Shown here in pieces: positions 43,740 through 56,412 of a stretch of 64,000 nucleotides of DNA. Where the stretch lies: assembly GCF_030272615.1 (NCBI RefSeq), contig NC_081409.1, positions 872,379,927 through 872,443,926 on the forward strand, read 5' to 3'. The position numbers and the translations under genes were made by a program. The notes beneath the pieces are model-generated. The model made no database searches. It saw only the letters and a list, made by a program, of their open reading frames with translations, and had not been told where the DNA came from. Origin of the DNA: Cryptomeria japonica. Lineage: Eukaryota > Streptophyta > Pinopsida > Cupressales > Cupressaceae. Position 1 is the first letter of the stretch, and each line of letters opens with the position of its first letter.

Positions 43740-45110
43740 ATGCTATTGATAGGCTCATCTAGCAAGTCTCCTTCTGATGTAGATAGCTGATATGCCCTTA
43801 ATCCATAGGCTGATATGATGACAAAAGGACATGACTAGTTTGGTTCAAACTTGCACTTCTTTTCTCGATCCTGTTGATTACGGGGATTTTCCTTCAGTAC
43901 CAAGTCACCAATTTTTTATTCTGTGTTTGTAGTTCCTGCACATGCGTTGCTGGTATGATTTGAGGTGATCAAAATCATGCTGACGATGTTCATGGAACAA
44001 TTATAATTATTGTAATCGGTTTATCCTGTATTTGTCATTTGGAATGAGTCCTTTCAGTGATACTCTGAGTGATGGTATTTCGACCTCAATGGGTAAAATA
44101 GCCTCTAATCCATATACAAGTGAGTATGGTATGGCTCCTATGGGTGTGCAGATACTAGTTCGGTATGCCCATAAGGCAGGATTCAACTGAATATGCCAAT
44201 CATGACCAACATCGTTCACTGTTTCTTTAGGATTTTCAAAATGGTTTTGTTTGAAGCCTCTGCTTGGCCATTCACTTGAGGATAATAAGGCATGGAGAAG
44301 CGATGTTGAATATGAAATCTTTCACAAAGTTCTTACACTTCTATATTTTTGAAGGGACTACCATTATCAGTGATAATGGAGTTGGGAATGCCATACCGAC
44401 AAATGATAGTTCAAGATGAAGGAAGATATTTGCTTGCCGATAATAGTAGTCAATGGAACAACTTCAATCCATTTTGTAAAATACTCAGTGGATGTGATTA
44501 TGAAATTGTGTCCATTGGATGAGGAGGGATGAATCTTACCCACAAGGTCAAGTCCCCACTGATAGAAAGGCCATGATGTAGTGAATGGTTGCAGCTCTTG
44601 TGCTGGTGCATGTGTAAGATTGCCATGGATTTGACATTTCAGGCATTTTCTAACAAATTGGTAGGATTACTTTTCTATGGTAGGCCAATAATACCCCATC
44701 CTTAGAAGTTTCTTGGATAGAGTAGGAACACTTGAATGTGTTCCACAAATACCTTCATGAAGTTCTTGTAAGGTGGTTTCAGATTCATTACGATCAAGAC
44801 ACCGAAGGAGAGCACCATCAAGACCTCATCTATAAAGTGTATTAGTAGTTAGGGTATAACGAGCTGCTTGACGTATAAAGTTGTATTTCTAGTTTCTAGA
44901 TAGATTTGGCATCCTTTAGGTAGGCATAGATCTTTCCATAGAGTGGTGAGTCAGAATTGACTAGGTGGCATATGACTTGGGATTCGGGATTGTCATAGGT
45001 AGGGAAAACAATTACTCCACCAGGAACTCATAACAATTCTATTTTTCTAGTACTTGCAAGAGTGAGGCAATGGTCAGCATGGCGTTTGCAACTTTTTTAT
45101 CCAGCATAGG
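43740..45110 (-). pseudogene. Integrase of Tat element 1 (broken)
   Basis: The clearest part is the minus frame 44219-44007: HDWHIQLNPALWAYRTSICT and YSLVYGLEAILPIEVEIPSL, the standard end of the Tat integrase core. Upstream text (about 44650-44300) shows WQSYTCTSTRAA-like residues across many shifts. The C-terminal domain runs to about 43740 and is recognisable by comparison with 59640-59880. The catalytic triad cannot be followed fully because of stops. Confidence 0.75.
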
Positions 45111-45212
45111 GATCTATGCCAATTTGATATCCACAAAGTATTTCTTGAAGTCATCCACCATTATTTTGTTTGGCATAAGCTTGTCATCCTTTGTTTGATA
45201 TTCATCATTGAC

Positions 45213-45488
45213 CTAATTGATGACCAATTGGGAGTCTCCAAAAACCTGTAACTTTGTGATCTTCCATTCTACCGCCACTTTCATTCCTGTGACCAAGGCT
45301 TCATACTCAACTATGTTGTTTGTGGAAGGGAACATTAACCTATAAGATCTTGGGATGGCATCTCCTTGTGGAGTGACGAATAGGATGCCGACACCTAATC
45401 CATGTTGTTTGTATGATTCATCAAAGTACAAAACCCATGGTTGTGTTGTGATTTCTAATATATCTATGTCTGGAAATTCAACATGCAT
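45213..45488 (-). pseudogene. Second (archaeal-type) RNase H of Tat element 1
   Basis: The frame begins near MHVEFPDIDILEITTQPWVL, then YFDESYKQHGLGVGILF with the first Asp, NNIVEYEALVTGM with the Glu, and LQVFGDSQLVIN with the next Asp. This is the extra RNase H found in the Tat/Ogre branch. It is open for 91 codons and its catalytic residues look intact. Confidence 0.85.
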
Positions 45489-45592
45489 CTGATGATTGTC
45501 TCGTAATGGTGCCTATGCCAATTGATCTGCTCTAGGTTGACCTTTGATTTCTCTTCTATCTGTGTATTGTCAAACTCGCTCAAAATCATCAC

Positions 45593-46887
45593 CTATTTAG
45601 ATAGTCTTCCTTTTAAAGAAGCTTTGCTGAGTAGATACTTTAATGGATCAATTTTTGCTATTATCTTGATTGTATGAGCTAGCATATAGTGTCGAAACTT
45701 TTGGGAAGCAAACACCATAGCTAAACAAGATTTATCAATGAATGTATAGTTGATCTCATATCCATTCAATGTTCTACTGATGTAGTAGATCACTCTTTCT
45801 TTTCCTGTTGAATCTTCTTGTGCTAATCAAGCTCCTAAAGATACCTCCATGGCTGATATGTAGAGAAGTAGAGGTTTTTCTTCCATTAGTGGCACCAATA
45901 TAGGTGGATTCATTAGATACTGTTTTAATTGGTAGAATGATTCTACACATTTGTCCTCCCATCTGAAAGGAACATTCTTGTGGAGTAGATGAGTGAAAGG
46001 GAGGCACTTGTCAGCTAGTTGGGCGATGAATCTTTTGATGGTTTGCAGTCGTCCCTATAGATATCTTAACTGACTGATGTTTCTGGGAGGTGGCATCTCC
46101 ATGATTTCTTGTACTTTTGCGGGATCCACCTCGATGCCCTTTTTGATAATATGTACCCCAAAAGTTTGCCGGATGTTACATCAAAGACACATTTTTTTGG
46201 GTTTAGTTGCACATTGAATTGTTCTAGCCTCTGAAAGATTTTGTCAATAATCTCTAGATGTCCTTCCCTTGTAAATGATTTGGCTAATAGGTCATCTACA
46301 TAGTCTTCCATGAATGTGTGCATCATATCATGAAAGATTATGGTCATTTCTCATTGATAGGTTGCTCCTGCATTCTTCAATCCAAAAGGCATGACATTCT
46401 AGTAGTAGATAACTCATATACATGTAAATGTTGTTTTATCTACAATTGTGTTGATGCTGGGTAAAAGAAAATCATCCTTAGGGAAAGCCTTGTTCAAATT
46501 TCTGAAGTTGGTGCATATCCTAATACTTTTGTTTGGTTTTGAAAGAGGTACTATGTTGGAGATCCACTCTACATAGTCGATTGGTCGGATGAAACCGACA
46601 TCCAGTAGTTTCTTTAGTTCTGTTTTGATTAGTAGTGCCACATGTGGATTCATTTTTCTCAGCTTTTGTTTGATAGGCTTAGCTTCTGGAGATATGGATA
46701 AATGGTGCATGATTAAATTTGGATCTACTCCCGACATATCTGCATTTGACCAAGCAAAGTTGATTTTATTTTCTGTGAAAAACCTTGTGAAACTTGGTTT
46801 CTCTTGAACTGTTAAGGATGCGGCTAGATGTAAAGTCTTTGCTATCTCCGCTATGCTGATATTTATTGATTGTGTTGGATCAATCAA
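45593..46887 (-). pseudogene. Reverse transcriptase and first RNase H of Tat element 1 (broken)
   Basis: From 46887 the text gives KPIKQKLRKMNPHVALLIK, IRICTNFRNLNKAFPKDDF and, past a stop at 46414, EDYVDDLLAKSFTREGHLEI (about 46300) with the active-site Asp pair intact, then RLNPKKC-type text and SGKLLGYI. A shift near 46120 leads into the RNase H part: YYISRTLNGYEINYTF, CLAMVFASQKFRHYMLAHTI and IDPLKYLLSKASLKGR, ending near 45593. Only a few stops and shifts break the copy. Confidence 0.88.
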
Positions 46888-46889
46888 TA

Positions 46890-48029
46890 TTGGTGATCTC
46901 TCCTAGTAGTGCCTAAGAAGAGTGTCAAGTCTTTTATCTGTCGATGCCTCAAAGAGGTTTTCACCATTTGATATGTCCTTTTTTTTTACTTTTTTGTGAT
47001 CTAATACTGTCATTAGATGGTTTTCACCATTAGATCTATTTTGTGTTTTATTTGTTTTGTGACTGAAAGACTTGGCACTCCCTTGGTTGAAGATATTGTT
47101 ATGAGATTCATTGGTGGTGCATGTTTCAGGGTTTATTGAATAGAGGTAACGCACAATAGCATCATCATCTGGGAAGATAGGTATATTGAGTTGTTTAGGT
47201 TGTTCCTAGTCTATGAGTTCAGGATGCACGAGGGGTAAGTAGTCATTAGGTGGATTAATTTCTGATTTTGTAAGGGTCATAGTAGAGACATTGTCAAAGT
47301 TGTCAACAGTAATATTGAGGTCTAAGATAAGTATTGTCCTTGGGATTTCTTGTCTCGTATTGAATCTGCTCATTCTCACTAGCATCATAGATATGTTGTG
47401 GTCCAAATTCAAATGTTCTCGAGGTTTTTCCTTCATCAAGTGTGGGTGTATATGTGTGTACTACATCAACCTCAACATCCTCCCAGTCCCAATCAGAAGG
47501 TGTAGGTGAATCCCACTCCTATTCATTTGAGTCTGCATCTGAACCAGCTTGTAATCCGAGGATCTATTCATAGAGGTTGTGAGTAGCTTCCTCCCTTTTG
47601 ATGGAAAGTTATTCTTGTTTTTGTTCATACTCCTCTTCCTACTATGTTCAAACTGCTTCTTATGCTTCTTATTGTTGTGTTAATTCCTTTTGTTGTTGTC
47701 TCCCAAGACAGATTCTTGTTGTTGTTGCGACTGCCCTGCTGATTCTTGTTGTTGTTGCGGCTGCCCTGCTGATCCTTGTTGTTGATTTTTTTGTTGAGTG
47801 TGTCATTGCTTGCGAACTGGAATATCCTAACCAAAGCCTAGTCCTGATTTTTCTTTAGCACTTTGAGTAGGAAGGTTATGGATTCTAGAATACCTTCTTT
47901 TCGTTTACTAATAGGACCTTTTCCTGTGTATCCCATTCTTTGCATGATCCTGAACCCGTTGCCATATTGTTCTATTAGGATTGTGATACTTACCACTGCT
48001 GATCTTGTGTCCTCTTCATCCTTGTATAA
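46890..48029 (-). pseudogene. Gag-Pol linker region of Tat element 1
   Basis: Polar, weakly conserved text between protease and RT. The frame at 47834-47625 has two copies of QQGSRNNNKN, coded by a 30-bp tandem repeat at 47711-47785. Other pieces, such as MQRMGYTGKGPISKRKEGI (about 47935-47880), resemble a G-patch-like GYTGKG segment seen in Tat linkers. Stops are frequent. Confidence 0.55.
47711..47785. repeat. 30-bp tandem repeat, 2.5 copies
   Basis: gattcttgttgttgttgc plus gactgccctgct is repeated at 47711 and 47741 with one change, and partly at 47771. On the minus strand it codes for the Gln/Asn-rich decapeptide repeat in the Tat linker. Confidence 0.85.
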
Positions 48030-49773
48030 CTAGTTCAAGACATCCTTGTCCTCTGTTTCATCTGCTAATGTTCTTGCTTGGATAAACATACCATCGAAGA
48101 GTTTGATGGGTTGTGAAGATTTTTGCTTGGATGTTGATGGTTGTCCATGAGACCTTGGTGAAATTGGAAACTTTGATAGGCACAAGGACAATTCAAAAGA
48201 ATATTTTCCCATGCCTCTATCCTTTAACTGCATATTTTTATCAAAATCTATGGATAGAGATTTGAGTTGGTCTTCACTTCTTGATGATGTGGAAGCGAGA
48301 GCTTCCCTATTGTGTGGTACTATGACATTCTGAACCATTTTAAGGTTCTTGCAGTATTGAAAGGGATTAGAGTTTGCTGATACTGATATTTCCTGTCCAT
48401 TGTAAGGAAATTTTAGGCACTGGTGGTATGTAGATGGTACCACTTACATCTCATGGATCCAAGGATGACCCAAGAGTATGTTATAAGACAAGTCTATATC
48501 CAAGACTTGACAGATGGTGTCTTTCTGATTTGGTCCCACTTGGATGGGTAGTACCACTAATCCTTCTGATGATATTTTTTCATTGTCATATGCTTTTATG
48601 GTTATCATTTTCTTTGGATGAATAGATTTTTTTTGAGAAGCCCAATGCACAAACAAGTTTTAAAGTACAAATATTTAGGCCGGCTCCTCCATCTATTAGT
48701 ACACGTTTTACTTGATGTTTATAGACCAGGACTTCAATATGGAGTGAGGTATTATGCATATGACTCAAAGAGACATCATCATGTTCAAAAAATGATAGAT
48801 TATGAGGCACAATTAAATGCCCCACCATGGCTTGGAATCGATCTATATCCAAGTTGTTTGGAGCTATAGTGTCAACAAGAACTCTCTCTAGAATATCTTT
48901 GTGCACTGATGAGATTTCGAGAAGCTCTAGTATTGATATTTGGGCTGGTGTTTTCTGTAATTGATCTACCAAGTTGTATTGATTTTTTGGAGGAGTGACC
49001 ACTTTGGAAGTGTTTACTTTCAATACATACTTGGATTGGGCCCATGTAGTCACATTTACTGGGACATGCTCTTGTTTGTCCTTGATATTAATAACATTGA
49101 CTTGATTGTCACATGCCAATATATGATTGATGACGTTGTCATACACATGATTTATACAAGCCCCCTTGTTGTTTGAGGATGATGCTGCCCCTTTGTCATA
49201 ATTGGGGAGGGTATTTTTAAATGCTTCATGATCATCGTTGGTTTTATATCCATCTAGTGTTATGCTACCTTTGTCTAATAGATCTTGAACTAAGTTCTTC
49301 AATCTTAGGCAATCATTGGTACAATGACCTTTACTTCTATGATACTCACAATGATATGCATCATTCCACCATCGTGGTTTGACTTGTGGCTCAAAATCTC
49401 TTGTGTTGGGTAATGTTATGAGTTTATTTTCCAAAAGTTCTTTGAATGCTGATTCAAGTGATTGCCTCAAAGGTGTGAATTTCCTTCGATATGGTGTAGG
49501 AGCTGGTTTTGTGTTATTTTTTCCTTGATTGTTGGTTGGTGTAGTACTTGACAAGTTTAATACTGGTTTTTTTACTTTCACATTATGGGAATTGATCACA
49601 CCATCATTAACGATATTCTTGTTTCTCGACCAAAATTTGGACTTGTCCACATTGTTGTTGGTGTTATTGTTATTGTTGTTGTTGTTGTTTGAAAAACTTG
49701 TACCTTCCTCAGATAATTTCAAGGTTACCCTTTTAATCAAGGTTTCTTCTATTTTGATACCATTATCAATCAA
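48030..49773 (-). pseudogene. Gag zinc finger and protease of Tat element 1
   Basis: The 395-codon frame 49773-48586 is the longest open one in the window. It holds an Asn run (codons 29-41), a CX2HX4HX4C finger (Cys142, His145, His150, Cys155) and the protease motif LIDGGAGLNICT at codons 359-370. After a shift near 48620 the frame 48656-48444 gives KDTICQVLDIDLSYNILLGH, and 48443-48030 continues with VPSTYHQCLKFPYNGQEISV. The DGGAG form and HPWIHEM text are typical of Tat/Athila proteases. Confidence 0.85.
49651..49690. repeat. GTT microsatellite coding a poly-Asn run
   Basis: Imperfect attgttgttg-type trinucleotides on the plus strand read AAC/AAT on the minus strand and give the Asn run in the Tat gag frame. 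Confidence 0.85.
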
Positions 49774-50480
49774 TTTTAGGAAGCTAGGTGGACATTGCAG
49801 TTGGAGTCAATAACTCATTTTTCTACTAAGATTTTTCATAAAGATATCCATCCTTTCCTTTCCAAGTACTGTGTAGGGGTATCTATAAATCAATCATTTC
49901 CATATTTATAGGAATGTAATGAATGGTTCATTGTTTCTTTGTTTGGTATTGCAAAGATCAAGCATGGTTATCTCATGTTGAATATTGTAAGAGTATTGTG
50001 ACACAAATTTGTTTACTAGCTCTTCAAATGATCATAGGGCTGGTGTGAGTTTTGAGAGCCATTCCATAGTTTGTCCACCTAGACTTCTTGGAAACAATCT
50101 CATCATATAGGTGTCATTATGTGCGAATTCCAAACTTATGGTGCAAAATTTCCTTACATGATCTTGGGGGTCAGTTGCACCATTGCACTTGTCATATTTG
50201 GGAATTTTTCAAAGGGATGGAAATGGTATCATGTTCAATTTTCTATCGAAAGGGTAGTGACAAATATTCTCTAAGGAATATCTTTTTGTTGTTCCTTGTT
50301 GCATGTCTTGTATCTGTTGTTGAAGAGCTTGGATTTGTTGCGTTAATGCACCCAGAGGCTTGTTATCATTGTTCCTTGGTTCCTCATCATTATCATTGGT
50401 ATTATAGTTGTGTGCTCTTGGCTCTTCTCTTATTTCATGGTTTTGTTGTGTTAACTAGTCCATATCAAAATCCACAAGAA
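49774..50480 (-). pseudogene. gag: Gag core of Tat element 1 (broken)
   Basis: Minus-strand text reads LGALTQQIQALQQQIQDMQQ (about 50370-50300), KYDKCNGATDPQDHVRKFCT (about 50200-50140), TYMMRLFPRSLGGQTMEWLS and FEELVNKFVSQYSYNIQHE. This is the standard Retrotrans_gag core. Stops at about 50210, 50040 and 49830 break it. It leads in the same direction into the zinc-finger frame. Confidence 0.82.
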
Positions 50481-50734
50481 TCTTAATGCCTTTGCTTGCT
50501 AAAATTAGAAAGTATTTTTCTTTGTCGGATTCTATGAGTTTTTGCATGAGTTTCTGGAAACCAGGGTTTTATTGGGCCTCTTGGATTAGGTCCTCAGCTA
50601 TTTCATCTTCACTAGCATCAAAGAAGGGGTTTGTTCTTCTATATCCCATGATCAGTTGTGATTGTAGTTCTTGTTCTCTACCCTTTTGAGCTCGAGTTAC
50701 AACTGTCATGCGAATTGTCTTCGTGAAACATGTT

Positions 50735-51103
50735 TCAATAAGTGATTGGATCTTTAGGTAGATAAGAAAAATTTATCTTTCCTCCTTTGTTGAGATGTTG
50801 TGATAGTGTCAAATTTTGTGTGAAGGGACGTGTTTTCAAGGATTCCTCATCAAACTCTGTTCCTTGACCATGTAGATAGTTACAAAAATGGTGTAGGAAT
50901 GTGCGATGTTTCAACAAAAGTTTGCGGTTTATGTAGAGAAGCTTCCTTTTCTCCAAGATCTTCTTTTGACTAGGCTCTTTCCTTTTTAAGGCAGTCTTTT
51001 GATGAAGATTCTTCTTCTTTAAGTGTTGAGGGGTGGTCATACGAGTGATCAAAGTTTTAATTTGAATAGGTTGATTTGAGAACAAAATACCTTGCTTTGA
51101 CAC
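50735..51103 (-). pseudogene. N-terminal leader of Tat gag (unrecognised)
   Basis: A Lys-rich 122-codon frame (for example KRKEPSQKKILEKRKLL) precedes the gag core on the same strand. It has no motif. Its first codons fall inside the 59-bp tandem repeat, so the true start is uncertain. Confidence 0.35.
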
Positions 51104-51186
51104 CTAAGGTTACTAAGTCAAATAAAGGGTTGATTTGAGAACAAAATACCTTGCTTTGACACCTAAGCTTACTAAGTCAAATACAG
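51069..51186. repeat. 59-bp tandem duplication
   Basis: Two adjacent 59-base copies (51069-51127 and 51128-51186) starting ggttgatttgagaac differ at about two or three sites. They lie in the leader between the 5' LTR and gag of Tat element 1, so this is a recent local duplication. Confidence 0.88.
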
Positions 51187-52299
51187 GGTTCGACATTCCC
51201 CTATTGATATGACTAAGTGCGTCAAATGATGTAATGAAGTTCCCGGATGAAGGATGATTTATCCAGATATTGGAAACTAGATTGATTTGACTAACTTGGA
51301 TAACTAGCTAAGTATTTGATGTTGATATTGGTTGAAATTGTGAAACTTAGATCACTAGTTGATATCCTCTAATTTTGTTTAAAGAAATTCTATCTATGAC
51401 AATTGGATCCGAAAGAAAACCTAAAAGGGTATCTGAATCAAGTTTTGGATCTAAGAGATTTGGCCTAAAAACACTCTTTGTCACAAATGCGCCAAAGTAT
51501 ATGCACTACTTCAGATGTCAAATGCACCAATCTGTGGGATCTTCTGATTTTTGCAAATTTTGAAGTGATTTTTGACTTGTTGGATTTTTTTGCAAGATAT
51601 TTGTGTGATATCTGACAAGAACATAGAAAACACTCATGAACACAATAGCATATTTGTCTTTAATCTAAACATGAAGTGTATATTCTTAAGGATCTTTTCA
51701 AATCCTCTTTTGTTTTCACTAATTTTTGAACAAGAATGCATATCAATCAGACTTGCTAATCTCAAGGGTCATCAATAATACCATAGCCCACACTTGATAC
51801 TTCGTCAACTCAAACAACCCTATCACACCCTAAGGTGCACCCATTTTTTTGCCTTTTGCCAAAAGTTGAACCAAATAGAATTGCTTCTCAAATGGGCCGT
51901 TGTCTTAGGAGATACATGGTAAGTGTCTTGGGGGTGGATTCTTCCCAACCCTTGCACTCTGATATTAAGGATGTTTGGATAAATGACTCAACGAGGCTTC
52001 TATTCTTAAAGCTCTTAGTAAGTCTGTTGTTCAGTGTTAAGTGATAAACTCTCTCAGGAGGCTTCCCAACCTTTAGAACAAAGGCTTTATGTATCTCAAG
52101 GATACTCGGGGAAGGCTAATCACTGAGCAAAACCGTTGAACATGATTTTCATCACATCCACATTTGATTATAGTGGGTTGGAATACTTGGCATTAGCCTT
52201 TCCCCACTTAGGTCATTCCCCTCTCACCGACCTTATGGGCTTCTTAGGAGGGCATGCCTGCTAAAGGTTGTATCTTATTTGCAATAAAAGAAAGAAAGC

Positions 52300-54020
52300 A
52301 AAAAGTGTGAGTGACTTTTTCATCACCTAATTAAGGGGAGAGCACATGCTTATCACTTTCGAGTCACAATGAACACTTGTTCTTTTTATACCAAATTTTG
52401 CAAAATGATCTAAATTCTACTTGGAAATTTTGTTGCAATAGCAATGATGAGAAGATCACAATTTTTGAAATTTTCTAAAAAGAAACGTGGTCAACAAAAG
52501 ACAAATTGCTAATGATGCTCTGCAAAAAGGATTGTTAGGATATTGTTAAGACAAGCACAAACAACAAGCCAAGTGTTAATGTTAGAAATCACAAATCAAA
52601 CACTATCCTAAGCAAGCATATCAAGAGAGACACAAAACATAAGATAGAAAGTTTAATAAATCTAAGAAATGCAATAAGACATCTCCAAATTCCCTCCACC
52701 ATGTTTGTTGCTACTCCTCCCTTGTTCCTCTCCTCTCCAAGTTCCCAAATGAGTGTAGCTCTCAGTAGCTTTTTACACTATTTTGGATGTCTTATGGAGG
52801 TTCAAGATTGTAGAATGATTAATTATGCCAATGCAAATGTAAAACAAGCTAAAACAAGATATTATCTAATTATCTAATGTTAAGTTTAGCCCAAAAAGAC
52901 AAATGCAGATTATTATGCTAAATGCTCTTTAAATTTCACTATAAATTAGATGCATACAAGATATCAGGATTATAGATGTGCTTGAGAATGCTTGAGGATT
53001 TGAAAATGAGGAATGTGAGCTCTATTTATAGGTAAAATGGAGCAATGGATGGTTGAGATTGAGTAATCTCAACAAGGGTTAGGATTGATGGGTTTATGAT
53101 CCATGTGGGGGCTTTCAATCCAATCCCAAGATGACAAATGTCAACAAGAGATGGGTTGAGAGGAGAGGGAATATGCATTAAATGCTTGACATGACTTGAG
53201 GGTTAAATTGGGAGGTAAGGTTAATGTTGAGTTGAAAGAATAAAGCCATTATCCAATAAATAATGTCTTTATCCAATGGATAAACTCTTGTGCAAGAGTT
53301 AGTGAGGATAACCATGGTCAAAACAATAAATGCTTGAAGAGACCCATGAGTCAAATGGAGGTTGAGTTAGAGGGAAAGTCTCTAACCATGTGGGTGGGTT
53401 GAGTTAACCATAAATGGTTATGTAAGAGACATTAATGGTCATGTAAGAGCCATTAGTGGTTTGGAAGACTTTAGAGGTTAGCTTGTTGAACACATAAAAC
53501 ATTAAATGCTTTTCAAAGACTTTGGAGGCTTCGAGAAGTGACTTCAAGTTGCTTAGGAATGTGACAATAATTAGGGGATAGATTAAGCTAATTAGGAATG
53601 ATTAGAAAGTGGTTAAAAGGGTCTAGAAGGGGATTTAGGATTGCAAGTGGGTTTGGTGGGTGGTGAAAAATAGGATTTAAATTAAAATAAAATTAATTTA
53701 TTTCAATTGTGATTGTAACTTGCATTTGTAGGAGAATGCAAGTAGGGGGGAGTTTAATGATTTAAATAAATATTTTAATTATTTATTTAAAAGAGGAAAG
53801 GGGTTAAATTAAATAAATAGGATTTATTCATTTAATTGATTTAGAGGTGTGGTTTGAATGAATTAACTAAAAATAAATTGAATAATTTATTTAATTAATA
53901 GGAGAATGGTTGAGGATAAATTAATTAAATATTAGTTTAATTAATTGATTATTGAAGGTTTATTAATCAAATAAATAGTAAATATTCATTTAATTAAATG
54001 GACAGATTTATGTGACTACA
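52300..54020 (-). repeat. LTR shared by Tat element 1 (5') and element 2 (3')
   Basis: It matches the LTR at 37200-38757 from about 52990 to 54020 and ends tgactaca at 54020, next to a polypurine tract that belongs to element 2. It also lies where element 1 needs its 5' LTR. The left edge is approximate and no primer site was recognised there. The TATA word CTATAAATAG (minus) is at 53022-53031. Confidence 0.65.
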
Positions 54021-54037
54021 TTTGTCCCTCTTTGAGA
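54021..54037 (-). promoter_or_regulatory. Polypurine tract of Tat element 2
   Basis: The minus strand reads CTCAAAGAGGGACAAA directly before TGTAGTC, nearly the same as in element 1. Confidence 0.75.
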
Positions 54038-54584
54038 TAGTGTGGTTTATCGCGTTGTTTCAAAGAAAGAAAAATAGGCATGAAGAAATATGCCCCATAA
54101 ATGTTAATTTAATGGGTGGTATGCCCCATCGAGAGATGGGCTGAAAAATTTCAAAAAATCGAGCGATCTCTCGAAAAAGAACGAGAATTGGCAGGGAGGT
54201 AGAAGAGAAGAAAATAACAATAACAGTGAAAAAATAGAAGAAATTGGGATTAGAATGGAGAAATGAGAGGCGTTGGAAGTTCATGGGGACCACGACGGTG
54301 AGCGGGGTAAATTTAGGTTTAGGGCTGGGGGTATATATGGAGGGGAAGGGGTAAAAATAGGGTCATTTGCATCCATCTCGACAACGATTCAGAGCTCTGA
54401 TAGTGACTTTGGTGAAAGAGTGAGTAGCAGTCAGCATGCCGATACCTATAGAAGATCATCGGCTAGAGCAGATCTGTCAATTCTAGCGGCCAGATGACTA
54501 TGGACCAGCGGTACACAAATTTAAATATTTGTTTTTCATGCATTTTTGATATGTTTTTGCAAGTGTCCAAGTCCAACTATGACA

Positions 54585-54835
54585 ATAGCGCTAAAACTGT
54601 GTTTTAGCATGGTTGTCACTTATGAAAGCGCTTTTGTGCCGCTATAGCGCTATTGTATAGTGGTTTTAGCGCCATCGACCTGTTGTAGCGCAATCGTGTA
54701 GTAGTATTAGTGCTAATGTTGTTGTAGCGCGATTGAGTCAATGTTGTAGCGCTATCGTCATGTTATGGCGCTTTTGTATAGGTCATTCGGCGCGTTTGTT
54801 GTTTTAGCGCGATTGTCAGCAGAATAGTGCTATTG
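54585..54835 (+). repeat. Array of TAGCGC motifs in the PMD intron (element 2)
   Basis: About 14 copies of tagcgc or one-base variants (tagcgctat, tagcgcgattg, tagtgct) are spaced 12-30 bases apart. The array lies inside the inferred intron 54511-55101. It matches in place and motif the array at 39340-39622, but retains more CpG. Confidence 0.7.
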
Positions 54836-56269
54836 TTCAAAAAAATAGATGCCCCAGTGTTAGGAAAATGATCTCCTGATGCCGATGTTGGGTGGATGGA
54901 TGGATAAGTTATTTTGAATCATAGCAACCCCGTTGAGACTAGGTCATTATGATAAATGTTTGTTGTAGTATAGGTTTTCCATGATCACTTACCTGTTGAG
55001 ACCTGAAGATACTTGATCAAAGTATCTGTTGATAGTCTAGGTTTAACCTTAAGAAAGTTTGAAACATAACAACTAATGATGATGTTGATGGGTGTGTGTA
55101 GGAGGATCTTCCCATTCTTCAGATGCGAGAGTGGCATCCAACCACCTAGTAGCTGCAAGATCAATTAACTGAGGCGAAGATTGATTGTGTTGCGACGACT
55201 GGGTTATATGACATGATGTACAATGCCCATGATTTAGACGAATCACAGACTAGTGATGAAATTAGCTGAGTGGTGGCACAGTGAGACTTGCACATTCCAT
55301 TTGTCAATGGGAGAGATGACCGTTACATTAGAGGATGTGTGGTGGATTTTGCATATCCCTATCCAAGGGGAACTGGTGATGTATGACCGAGGTGTAGGGA
55401 TGACAGTTGTACAATAGATATTTGATGAGGATGTCTACATTCATGATGGCTCGATCGTGTGGGAGGAGATAGCGACGTTATATGAGCCATTACTAGTTGT
55501 ATTATTAGGCATTGTCGGGGGTTTGTTGTGCCCCGATCGACGATCACATGGATTGGCCGTGGGTTGGGGCCAGGTGATTAAGTGCATGGTGACAGATGGG
55601 ACCTGCTATGCATGGGGACCATGTGTGTTGTCACACCTATAGAGGGAGCTGCATGAGGTAGTATGCCGAGAGATGAGCTCTTTAGGAGTCGACATTACTT
55701 TGTTACATATCTGGGCATGGGAGCACCTGCCAGTTACACGATCGGTGTGTCTGAGATTCAGGGCAGTAGATCAGCCCTACGTGTACATGTACGAAGGTAT
55801 AATGAGTCAGCCCCACTTGGGTAAGTTGGAGTGGTGGCGGCGAGCATTGGATGATTTGGATGCAGTGATATGGAGGCCATATATTGAGTGTGAGCCTTGG
55901 GAGGATGATGCAGAGGCTTTGCCATATGTATTTATGAAATAGTTTTTGATTGGTAGGACATCCTACAATGTTGAGAGACAGGTACCAGGTAGAGTGACGA
56001 GGCAGTTCGATTGGAGGCAGGGATTGCCGAGTGGATCAGGGGAGTATGCACGGTGGGTACGAGAGAGATTCTAGTGGGGGCCAGTGTTACCGTATGATCA
56101 GGCCTTAACCGAGTTATGGACTTTACAGGCGAGACCATGGCATGTGAGGCCGGGGATTGTGGATGCAGGAGTGACAGAGGAGTACACAGTATCATACCGC
56201 ACATCCTATTCCACACATTTCAGATCCAGCTGAGTCGGTACCATCATTTGAGGATGATAGGAGACAACG

Positions 56270-56412
56270 ATGGAGGAGAGGAGGCAAAGGAGTAGGAGGA
56301 GGAGGTAGAGGTGATGGAGGGGGAGGTGATGGAGGTGGGGGAGGTGGTGGTGGAGGTTTTGGAGGAGGAGGGGGTGGGGGTGGTTTTGGGGGTGGAGGTG
56401 GTGGAGGAGGAT
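56270..56412 (+). repeat. GGN-rich tract coding poly-Gly
   Basis: Imperfect ggtggagga-type repeats encode a Gly-rich stretch in the PMD C-terminal tail. A second Gly/Ala tract codes GGEGATGGGEG near 56540-56580. Confidence 0.8.

Larger units (their letters stand above)
37200..54020 (-). mobile_element. Tat-type Ty3/gypsy retrotransposon with antisense PMD gene (element 1)
   Basis: Gag, protease, RT, RNase H, a second RNase H and integrase lie in this order on the minus strand from about 51100 to 43770. The zinc finger form CX2HX4HX4C, the protease DGGAGLNIC motif and the extra archaeal-type RNase H identify the Tat/Ogre branch. Homologous LTRs lie at both ends. Between integrase and the 3' LTR a PMD gene sits on the opposite strand. 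Total length near 16.8 kb fits Tat elements. All frames are broken. The right LTR also borders element 2. Confidence 0.8.

Noticed and set aside
48618-49176. Plus-strand frames opposite the Tat gag-protease
   Set aside because: They are shadows of the well-supported minus-strand frame 49773-48586.
51186-51205. gggttcgacattccc resembling a tRNA T-arm or primer site
   Set aside because: No acceptor stem, D-arm or anticodon arm around it, and no TGG end for a primer site on the minus strand.
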